A stretch of 64,000 nucleotides of DNA from Corydoras sp. C115 (taxonomy: Eukaryota; Chordata; Actinopteri; Siluriformes; Callichthyidae). This document shows, one piece after another, positions 26,701 through 34,180 of this stretch (its first letter is position 1; every line of letters begins with the position of its first letter). The stretch lies in NCBI GenBank assembly GCA_019802505.1, contig JAFMOC010000007.1:3133001-3197000 (forward strand). The letters run 5' to 3'. Made by a program: the position numbers and the translations under genes. The notes beneath the pieces were generated by a model. The model searched no databases. It worked only from the letters and a program-made list of their open reading frames with translations, and was not told the DNA's origin.

Positions 26701-29700
26701 ACTTAGACCTAAGAACTAAAAATGTCATATTACATTTGAATTTTTGCTGCTTATTCTTGCTGTACATTTAGCCATAAAAGTCAATATTGTGTTACAAATG
26801 AGAAAAGGAATTAATTTGGCTGTGTGAAAAGCATATGTTTCTGTAAACTGCTGACCAGAACCAACCAGACCAAAGCATTCACTTAACAATAGTTTAGTAA
26901 TAATCATAGTAAAACAATTAAACCAAAGGTCAACTTTATAAAAAACAAAAATCTGTTTTTTAAGGTTTTGCCAAACATATACAAAAACAAATACAATCAC
27001 AGAAATAAAAAAGAGGGGAAAAATAATAAGAAAATAAACAGCAGCAGTCACATTTGAGGAGTTGGGAGAAGAAAAAAAAACAGTGTTATAAGATATTAAG
27101 CACACAAAAAGAAAAAGGTCCTAAGGGAAGTCAAGTAAAGACATTTTCCAAATAGTGGAAAAATAGATTCCAGGCTTTATAAAATCTCTGTGTAGAGTTG
27201 CATCTCCAATTTTACAACACTACACAGTTCTTGTATCCACATAGAATGTGAGGGGGCAGAGGATTTCCATTTCAGTAAAATAACTTTCCTAGCATGAAGA
27301 GTGGCAAGTGAAATAAAATCAGTCTCAGATAGTGTTTGAAGTCGGTGTGATGAGGGGAAGACACTGAATAATGCAACAGAAACACTGAGTTTGATATGTT
27401 GACTAAAAATTTCAGAGAGGCTTTGAAAAATCTTAGACCAGAACTGATGTAATGAGGGACAGGACCAGAAAGAGTGTAGGTGATTTGCTGGAGCCTGGTG
27501 ACTTATTGCAGATTGGGTTTATGTTTTTATCAAAACGTGCAAGTCTCACCCTATCAAAATAGAAACGGTAAATTATTTTACATTTCATAAGGCCATGCCT
27601 TGCACATATTGAGATTTTATGTACCTTCTTTAAAGCCCTGTCCCACACGGCCTTAGGGATCATTTAAAGGTCAACTTTAAGTAAACAACCATTAATGCGT
27701 GATTTTAGCATTAACTTTAAAACTACACCGATTGTTTTATGCAGCATGCAACATAACACAATAGTTAAGTTTCTTGCTTGTCTTCTTAGGTATAATGATT
27801 CGATAATTCAGGCTGATTCAATAGAGGTTATTGGGCCAGGATACATCACATCACCCAGCAGATTTCTTATAAGATTAAGAGCACAGTTTTGTGGTTTTGC
27901 AGGAAATAATTTTAAAACTAAAACTAAAAGTGAGAATTCTGAATACTATCTTAGTTTTTTACACATATATTAGGCTGAACAGAGTCCCATGAAAATAAAA
28001 AGATTGATATAGGTCACTTTCAGCATCTTGCTTGGTTAACAATGCCATACAGCTGTCCTCCAATTTAGAATTGTTTATATTACACAATTTTGAAAACATT
28101 ACTTTTATATACATTAATGTATTATTTTTTACTTCTTAGGGATACTATTACAGTAATTCAAGCTGATTCAGTGGAAGTTATACATCAAGGATACATCACA
28201 TCACAAGGATACATCACATCACCAAGCGCATTTCTTGGTGAAATACTAAGAGAGAATGGTCTGGCACCTACAACTCCTGCTGTGTATGTCATTTTTATTA
28301 AATAATATTAATGTTATACATATTTTTTCATAAACAACTTCAGTTTAAATTATAAACTTTTTATGATATTTTGTCGATTTAGATATACTTTAGCCCAAAC
28401 ATCACTTACAACTCTGGATCAAAAACCTGCTGCTTCAACTTTATCAAACAATTCTGTTACTTCTTCACATATTTTTACTAAAGTGTATGTTAACTTAAGA
28501 AAGTTTATGATCTAAATGCCATAATGCAATTTAAATACAATATTTACTATTTGAATTTTTTTGTTTGTTTTCTTTAGATCCACTTTACCTGAAAACACAA
28601 TAAGCATAGGAACAGTAAATTTGAATATATGGCTGGAGTTTATGAATGTGACTACAATACCAAGTGAAGATCACGTCCTCATTGCAGCTGAAAGTCTATT
28701 GGATCCAAATTTCACAGTTGTGAGATATGTTGAAGAACAAAAACTTGTATATTCTGTAAGAAAGCAGAGTGTTGTCTATAACAGTAAGTAACATTCAATT
28801 AAAAATTTACATTTTACACAATTCATACATAAAACTGATTATAATGCCATATAGAGTATCTTACAATTATGAGTACTAAGCTCCGATCTTTGTAAATATA
28901 TTTTTTATCATAAGATTTTTTTATGTGACAACATTGAAGATATGACACTTTAATACAATGTAAAGTAAAGTAGTTGCATAACAGGGCAAAGTTGATGTGC
29001 CCGCAAAATAACTCAACACACAGCCATTTATATCTAAATAAATGAAACACCAAAACTGCAATACTGCTGATACCAACTTAATGCATCCAGAGCTTCCTCA
29101 ACTCTCTCAAGCTCCACCTCCCCTCATTGTATTACCCTACCCCTACTCAGCATGTCAAATGCTGCTATGCCCATAGCTAATGTGTGTGTCACTGTGAAAA
29201 ACATATCTTTTACCCTATCACTTGTGTCAAACATCCACCTACTCAAGGGCTCAAAATTTGTCTTTCAAAGTTCCTCTCATTCCATATTGTGCATTTGATT
29301 GCAGTCACCAAATTCCTTTCAAGCCAGCTTCAGGTTGATATGAAGTTAGCTGTTATTGACTGACATATAGTTAGTTTTATGGTTAGTTAGTGTTGTAAAG
29401 CGCAATCATGGGTAAATTATGTGTTTTTCTGACCCTGTTTCTCATTCACTGATCTGTAATTTGTAATTTAGTTTTTGTTTTATTACCAAGCAAGGCCTGA
29501 AAATATATTTACTAGCAATCCCAAGTTCAGCAATGACATTATGAAATGTGTACCATTTATTTTCTAGAAAAAAGTGACAACTCATATACCATTAGCTTTG
29601 TATATCAAATCAGTAATATGAGCATGGAGAATAACATAAACATGAGAAATGAAACACATAATTTTATTCAGAATACCTCTAACACTCTGGTAAGTAATAT

Positions 29701-32700
29701 TTTTTGAGTCTTGACATGAAATGTACCTTATAAAACATAAAATGAACATAATGTACATTTATACTTTTAGCTGAACAAAATCTTGAATTCTCCAACTGCT
29801 AAACCATTACAATTCAAACCAGCACACTACACGTGAGTATTATTTACTAAGCATGAAATTAAAACTAAAATGCAATTTTGCAACATTTTTCTTAAAATTT
29901 TCTATAATATTAGATCACTCCAGAGCTTAAAGGGTATTTATTACTGCATGAACAATGTTCTAGTGTGACAGGAGGCTGCATGTGACATTTCAACTACATA
30001 TTTAGATAGAAAAGACAATTGGGGACAGAAATAAACATAATGTGTTTTCAAAGCAATTATGTAAACGAAAACAATGTTTTATAATGATGTGACATATATT
30101 TTTAGTAGTTATAAAAAATATATATTACATTAAAATAGAATTAGATTAAAGTACATAAATGTGGATTTATTTTGACACTTGACACTGATTTATGTGATTG
30201 TTCAGACAGTTGTTCTTACTGGTGCAGTGTAAACATGTATTGGACTTAGACCTAAGAACTAAAAATGTCATATTACATTTGAATTTTTGCTGCTTATTCT
30301 TGCTGTTCATTTAGCTATAAAAGTCAATTCTGTGTTACAAATGAGAAAAGGAATTAATTTGGCTGTGTGAAAAGCATATGTTTCTGTAAACTGCTGACCA
30401 GAACCAACCAGACAAAAGCATTCACTTAACAATAGTTTAGTAATAATCAAAGTAAAACAATTAAACCAAAGGTCAGCTTTTTAAAAAACAAAAATCTGTT
30501 TTTTAAGGTTTTGCCAAACATATACAAAAACAAATACAATCACAGAAATAAAAAAGAAGGGAAAAATAATAAGAAAATAAACAGCAGCAGTCACCTTTGA
30601 GGAGTTGGGAGAAGAAAAAAAAAGTGTTATAAGATATTAAGCACACAAAAAGAAAAAGGTCCTAAGGGAAGTCAAGTAAAGACATTTTTCAAAAAGCGGA
30701 AAAATAGATTCCAGGCTTTATACAATCTCTGTGTAGAGTTGCATCTCCAATTTTACAACACTACACAGTTTTTGTACCCACATAGAATGTGAGGGGGGCA
30801 GAGGATTTCCATTTCAGTAAAATAACTTTCCTAGCATGAAGAGTGGCAAGTGAAATAAAATCAGTCTCAGATAGTGTTTGAAGTCGGTGTGATGAGGGGA
30901 AGACACTGAATAATGCAACAGAAACATTGAGTTTGATATGTTGACTAAAAATGTCAGAGAGGCTTTGAAAAATCTTAGACCAGATCTGATGTAATGAGGG
31001 ACCAGAAAGAGTGTAGGTGATTTGCTGGAACCTGGTGACACTTATTGCAGATTGGGTTTATGTTTTTATCAAAACGTGCAAGCCTCACCCTAGCGAAATA
31101 AAAACGGTGAATTATTTTACATTTCATAAGGCCATGCCTTGCACATATTGAGATTTTATCTACCTTCTTTAAAGCCCTGTCCCACACGGCCTTAGGGATC
31201 ATTTAAAGGTCAACTTTTAAAAATAAACAACCATTAATGCATGATTTTAGCATTAACTTTAAAACTACACTGATTGTTTTATGCAGCATGCAACATAACA
31301 CAATAGTTAAGTTTCTTGTTTGTCTTCTTAGGTATAATGATTTGATAATTCAGGCTGATTCAATAGAGGTTATTGGGCCAGGATACATTACATCACCCAG
31401 CAGATTTCTTATAAGATTAAGAGCACAGTTTTGTGGTTTTGCAGGAAATAATTTTAAAACTAAAACTAAAAGTGAGAATTCTGAATACTATCTAAGTTTT
31501 TTACACATATATTAGGCTAAACAGAGTCACATGAAAATAAAGAGATTGATAAAGGTCACTTTCAGCAACTTGCTTGGTTAACAATGCCATACAGCTGTCG
31601 TGCAATTTAGAATTGTTTATATTACACAAATTTGAAAACATTACTTTTATATACATTATTCATTCATTTATTCATTATCTCCCGCTTTATCCTCTATTAG
31701 GGTCGCGGTGGGGTTCCCCATACCCATCCAGGGGAGAACATCTCGGGCGCTGGGCAGATAGACCCAGGACAGGGCGCCAATCCATCGCTGGGCACACACT
31801 CACTCACACAGACACACTCTATATGGGGCAATTTGGGGAATTCAATTGACTTGATCCATGTTTTTGGACTGTGGGAGGAAACCGGAGAACCCGGAGGAAA
31901 CCCACGCTGACACGGGGAGAACATGGAAACTCCACCCAGATGGGGATTTGAACCGGGAATCCCTAGCGCTGAGAGGCGAACGTGCTAACCACTAAGACAC
32001 CGTGCCGCCCTACTTTTATATACATTAATTTATTATTTTTTACTTCTTAGGGATACTATTACAGTAATTCAAGCTGATTCAGTGGAAGTTATACATCAAG
32101 GATACATCACATCACAAGGATACATCACATCACCAAGCGCATTTCTTGGTGAAATACTAAGAGAGAATGGTCTGGCACCTACAACTCCTGCTGTGTATGT
32201 CATTTTTATTAAATAATGTTAATGTTATACATATATTTTCATAAACAACTTCAGTTTAAATTATAAACTTTTTATGATATTTTGTCAATTCAGATATACT
32301 TTACCGAAGAATGAAACAATACTAGGAACAGCATATATTAATATACAACTGGTGTTCTTAAATTTGTCTACTGTACCGAGTGAGGATCAAGTTCTCAATG
32401 CAGCTAAAAATCTATTGGCCCCAAATGTCAGAACAGTAAGAGATGTTAATACACAAAGATTAAATGATCCAGTAAGCATACAGGCTGTGACATATAACAG
32501 TAAGTGTCCTAAAGTTTATTTCATTACAGCTGTATACTGTAAAATTATAATAATTTGATTAAAAATGTGCTTAAATGTGCTTAATTTTCTTTTAGAAACA
32601 AGTAACAACTCATACACCATTAGCTTTGCATTTCGTATCAGTAATGTGAGTATGTCTTCCAACATCGAACTGAGAAATGGAACATATCAATTAATTCAAA

Positions 32701-34130
32701 ATGTAATTAACACCCTAGTAAGTATAAATTTTTTAGGTTCTGAAGTTTATTAAAATAAGCTTTTAACAATACAAAATTCATTTAATATACCTTTATACTT
32801 ACAGCTGAACACCATCCTGAATTCTCCAAGTGCACATAAATTTGAATTTAAACAAGCAAACTACACGTAAGTTCATGATACAAATACTAAAAACTTTTTT
32901 GCCCCATTTTTTATATTAGTGCAATAATTTTAAGTCAATGGTAAACTTGTGTTATATAACCCTAATCATAGTGTGCCATAGTAGACAATACTCAGTGGCA
33001 GGCTATCAGGGCCTTCAAGGACATCTCTGTAGACCTAAAAATAACAGAATCACAGGATGATGTTAATAGGCTGATGATGTTATATTTTATCCATGAATAC
33101 TTATTAAATAATTCCAAATGTCTGCTTACTGTCAAAGTGTTTCTCTGGTTGCATCATTCCAGGCCTGTATTTTCTTACTAAAACATGTAACCAGTCACAT
33201 TTAAAATATTTCTGCCTATGCCTTTAGAATGAATTGTTCTGATGCTGTAGCATTAAATAATTGTAGATCAACTTGTTGCTTTAATCAGATCTTGAGTTGG
33301 TAAACCAGAGCCTTCTAGTGGGCTTAGATTTTCTCTGCATATTCATGTCCTTTGATTGGAGAGTACTTTTGATGAACAGACATTTTAAGCGAGTTAAAAC
33401 TTAGCATTAGCTTTGATGGCTACTAAGTTCTTGATGGAACTACATTTTGTGTACAAATAATTAGAATTTATTCAGTTATTTTACTAAATAATTATGCAAT
33501 TTTGAACAATTAAAGTTGGTAATTATTTCGTGTGGCTACGCAAGTGTAACAGTGGGTGGGGGAGGGTGGTGAGGGCCAAAGACACAATTTCACGGGCTGA
33601 AATGTAAAGGCTTTATTTACACATTATTTTATATTCATTAAAACACATGTTTTTTTTTCTTGTTAGGGGTAACATTACAGTAATTGAAGCTGATGCAGTG
33701 GAGGTTATTGGGCAAGGATACATCACTTCACCAAGCCCATTTCTTGATGAAATACTAATAAAAAGTGGTCTGGCACTTACAACTCCTGCTTCCATCACAG
33801 TCATAAAACCTGTAACTGTAGGGATGCTTACAACAGGAGGGTCTGCTGCTTGGGTCCTGGCCATTATTATTCCTTGTGGTATAGCTATCTTACTTATACC
33901 CTTGTGGATTTTGCTATGTGTAAGTATTTTAAATCTGTGTGTATAAAATATAAATAAAGTGTGGATTGTAATTAAATTTTTTGTCTTAAATACTTCCGGA
34001 AATATAACATATATGTTTTATTCTCTCCTCTCAGTGTTTGCTGTGTGGATGCTGTGCTGGAATAAAAAGGCGTTTTAAGAGAAGACGTTCCTACAATGTT
34101 CAATACACAACAAGATATGATCTTTTCTAG
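8154..34130 (+). CDS. Giant membrane mucin with four SEA-like cassettes (22 coding exons)
   Basis: Proposed exons: 8154-8182, 8698-8726, 11074-21766, 21857-22062, 22484-22605, 22687-22748, 24598-24741, 24841-24942, 25036-25241, 26025-26146, 26228-26289, 28140-28283, 28383-28484, 28578-28783, 29568-29689, 29771-29832, 32051-32194, 32294-32499, 32596-32717, 32805-32866, 33667-33919, 34035-34130. Every junction has GT-AG ends and matching phase; the lengths sum to 13,296 nt, exactly 4,432 codons. The protein would have a signal peptide, a Thr/Ser repeat domain of about 3,560 residues, four SEA-like modules, one membrane helix and a short cytosolic tail. This layout is that of transmembrane mucins, which form a glycosylated brush on epithelia. 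No EGF, VWD or cystine-knot exon is seen, so it is not a gel-forming mucin. The splice model is inferred; the family assignment rests on composition, layout and the SEA-like pattern, so no gene name is given. Confidence 0.8.
8727..11073 (+). other. Mucin intron 2
   Basis: Bounded by donor gtaagt at 8727 and acceptor ttttcacag ending at 11,073. It is AT-rich and contains no coding signal that I trust; one SINE 3'-end fragment lies at 10,283-10,366. Confidence 0.5.
10283..10366 (+). mobile_element. SINE 3'-end fragment
   Basis: Reads cctgtc-a-tgggtgtatctg, cccagcgccc and gatgggcatggggaaccccc, ending in cgcgaccctaatagag, the same body end as the full SINE at 37,889-38,235. The tRNA-like head is missing, so this is a 5'-truncated copy. 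Confidence 0.8.
11074..21766 (+). CDS. Mucin exon 3: 10.7-kb Thr/Ser repeat exon (PTS domain)
   Basis: One open frame spans the whole exon, from acceptor ttttcacag to donor gtatgt at 21,767, about 3,564 codons. It is built of some 70 units of 51 residues (153 bp; agcctaca at 11,131 and agcctac at 11,284 are one period apart). A typical unit reads TTQPTTDVTSESTTLVPTT, GTSTTYEATTSVTTVDSM, STTKGSETTSTIVS: 21 Thr and 9 Ser in 51, only two Pro. Such tracts carry dense O-GalNAc glycans in mucins. Cys is almost absent (one, from tgt near 12,953). The exon is open upstream of the first in-frame start-like codon, so it starts by splicing and not by an internal start. Units 5' of about 18.9 kb are highly similar; those near the 3' end (18.9-21.7 kb) are more diverged, the usual result of unequal exchange in the array centre. 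Confidence 0.9.
14568..17270 (+). repeat. Higher-order repeat of about 900 bp (six 153-bp units) within exon 3
   Basis: A rare unit variant that reads KALDTSS and loses four residues in the next unit (QPTSESTT instead of QPTTDVTSESTT) appears at 14,568, 15,468 and 16,371, i.e. 900 and 903 bp apart, with the same order of unit subtypes between. The same variant also occurs near 11,853 and 12,450. The array therefore grew by copying blocks of several units, not only single units. Confidence 0.75.
21857..24741 (+). CDS. Mucin SEA-like cassette 1 (exons A-B-C-D)
   Basis: Exons: A 21857-22062, B 22484-22605, C 22687-22748, D 24598-24741. A starts STLPENTISIGTVNLNIW and contains TIPSEDHVLIAAESLL, resembling the C-terminal half of SEA domains (strand, then Pro-Ser-x-x-x-Val helix). 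B contains SYTISFVYQISNMSM and the sequons NMS, NET and NTS. C reads LNKILNSPTAKPLQFKPAHC. B+C match the N-terminal SEA half (F-x-I-S-N, then two helices, then F-x-F). D reads DTITVIQADSVEVI, then a GYITSQGYITSPS duplication, then AFLGEILRENG. Phases 2-1-0-2 repeat in each cassette. No G-SVVV self-cleavage motif is seen. SEA assignment is by pattern, not by search. C1 has His-Cys where copies 2 and 3 have His-Tyr. Confidence 0.7.
23590..24120 (-). mobile_element. L1/Tx1-type LINE ORF2 C-terminal fragment in cassette 1 intron
   Basis: Reverse-strand translation gives AVWDRALKKVHKISICARHG, LMKCKII, RLARFDKNINPIC, later LQTLSETDFISLATLHA and FYKAWNLFF, a pattern typical of the C-terminal end of fish L1-like ORF2 proteins. 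Frames are broken; a 2-bp loss turns the expected CxxC region into nonsense here. It lies in the large intron between cassette exons C and D and was duplicated with it. Confidence 0.6.
24248..24431 (+). CDS. Alternative cassette exon Da, copy 1 (in-frame stop, possible secreted end)
   Basis: After acceptor ttcttag the sequence encodes YNDLIIQADSIEVIGPG, then YITSPSRFLIRL, in the same phase as exon D and clearly homologous to it. No good donor follows; the frame runs on to a TAG ending at 24,431. If spliced to exon C, translation would end without the membrane helix. All three duplicated cassettes keep it. It may equally be a decayed former D exon; cassette 4 has no such copy. Confidence 0.45.
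24841..24942 (+). CDS. Chimeric linker exon E1
   Basis: After acceptor gtcgatttag the exon begins ATATACTTTA, as does the cassette-4 A exon at 32,294 (whose upstream intron is also nearly identical). From 24,851 on it copies the end of the big mucin exon (gcccaaacatcacttacaac, 21,675 onward), ending at donor gtatgt. It encodes VYTLAQTSLTTLDQ then KPAATTLSNNSVTSSHIF. It is thus a fusion of two exons made by the duplication joint, in frame, and gives a short Thr/Ser linker between cassettes. Confidence 0.75.
25036..28283 (+). CDS. Mucin SEA-like cassette 2 (exons A-B-C-D)
   Basis: Exons: A 25036-25241, B 26025-26146, C 26228-26289, D 28140-28283; sizes 206/122/62/144 as in cassette 1. Exon B starts with AAAAAAGTGAC (Lys-Lys-Ser) as in copy 3, whereas copy 1 has AAACAAGTGAC. 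Exon C ends His-Tyr-Thr as in copy 3. In contrast, the 3' part (L1-derived intron piece, exon E downstream) agrees with copy 1. Exon D has the same 15-nt internal duplication as the other copies. Confidence 0.7.
27130..27663 (-). mobile_element. L1/Tx1-type LINE ORF2 fragment in cassette 2 intron
   Basis: Duplicate of the fragment at 23,590-24,120, including the same 2-bp loss in the CxxC region. It was copied with the tandem duplication and is not a separate insertion. Confidence 0.6.
27790..27973 (+). CDS. Alternative cassette exon Da, copy 2
   Basis: Same acceptor, phase, sequence and in-frame TAG as copy 1, with one difference giving YNDSIIQ instead of YNDLIIQ. Function as a terminal exon is unproven. 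Confidence 0.45.
28383..28484 (+). CDS. Chimeric linker exon E2
   Basis: Exactly 3,542 bp after E1 and nearly identical (KPAASTLSN instead of KPAATTLSN). Same GTA phase joint and gtatgt donor. It joins cassette 2 to cassette 3. No such exon lies between cassettes 3 and 4. Confidence 0.75.
28578..32194 (+). CDS. Mucin SEA-like cassette 3 (exons A-B-C-D)
   Basis: Exons: A 28578-28783, B 29568-29689, C 29771-29832, D 32051-32194. Same sizes and phases as cassettes 1 and 2. Its C-to-D intron is longer because a SINE sits at 31,659-32,010. The D exon splices directly to the cassette-4 A exon at 32,294 in phase (GT+A). Confidence 0.7.
30670..31202 (-). mobile_element. L1/Tx1-type LINE ORF2 fragment in cassette 3 intron
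   Basis: As in the other two cassettes, but this copy still reads through the PICNKCHQVPANHLHSFW part, typical of the Cys-rich end of L1-type ORF2; copies 1 and 2 have lost 2 bp there. It lacks a 5-bp piece (acagg) nearby that the others keep. Confidence 0.65.
31332..31515 (+). CDS. Alternative cassette exon Da, copy 3
   Basis: Same acceptor, phase and in-frame TAG as copies 1 and 2; the encoded residues equal copy 1. No donor. Terminal-exon use is unproven. Confidence 0.45.
31659..32010 (-). mobile_element. tRNA-headed SINE in cassette 3 intron with 17-bp target duplication
   Basis: Flanked by tacttttatatacatta at 31,642-31,658 and again at 32,011-32,027. Cassettes 1 and 2 carry the uninterrupted site at the same place, so the insertion came after the duplication. 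On the minus strand the element begins ggcggcacggtg and ends in an (ATGA)n-type tail, the tcattcattt on the + strand. Family not named here. Confidence 0.95.
32294..33919 (+). CDS. Mucin membrane-proximal cassette 4 and transmembrane exon
   Basis: Exons: A4 32294-32499, B4 32596-32717, C4 32805-32866, D4 33667-33919. Same 206/122/62 sizes as the other cassettes but clearly diverged, so this is an older copy. B4 contains SYTISFAFRISNVSMSSN and C4 ends FEFKQANYT, the best SEA-like match in the gene (cf. F-x-I-S-N ... helix pair ... F-x-F). D4 starts GNITVIEADAVEVIGQGYIT and runs on through PASITVIKPVTV to the helix AAWVLAIIIPCGIAILLIPL followed by WILLC, then donor gtaagt. This exon anchors the protein as a type I membrane protein. 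Confidence 0.8.
34035..34130 (+). CDS. Mucin last exon: cytosolic tail
   Basis: After acceptor ctcctctcag the frame encodes CLLCGCCAGIKRRFKRRRSY then NVQYTTRYDLF and TAG. The Cys cluster at the membrane face suits palmitoylation, the Arg/Lys block is a stop-transfer signal, and the final YDLF fits the YxxPhi sorting motif used by AP-2. Three tyrosines could be phosphorylated. These roles are inferred from motifs only. Confidence 0.8.
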   Translation, partial: CLLCGCCAGIKRRFKRRRSYNVQYTTRYDLF

Positions 34131-34174
34131 ACCATTTTAAAAAGAATGATAAACTTTACAAACTCCTGAACAGA

Positions 34175-34180
34175 ATTAAA
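34175..34180 (+). terminator. Candidate polyadenylation signal
   Basis: ATTAAA lies 45 nt after the stop codon, the only near-canonical signal close by. A more distant site cannot be excluded. Confidence 0.35.

Larger units (their letters stand above)
21675..32303 (+). repeat. Tandem duplication: three copies of the SEA-like cassette segment
   Basis: The segment from the end of exon 3 (gcccaaacatcacttacaac at 21,675) to the start of the cassette-4 exon recurs. Exon starts 25,036 and 28,578 are exactly 3,542 bp apart, and all exon and most intron positions between them keep that offset. The offset from copy 1 to copy 2 is 3,179 bp, because copy 1 lacks a segment of about 360 bp (25,580-25,945; also 29,120-29,485) upstream of its second cassette exon. 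Introns are nearly identical by eye, so the duplications are recent. Confidence 0.92.
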
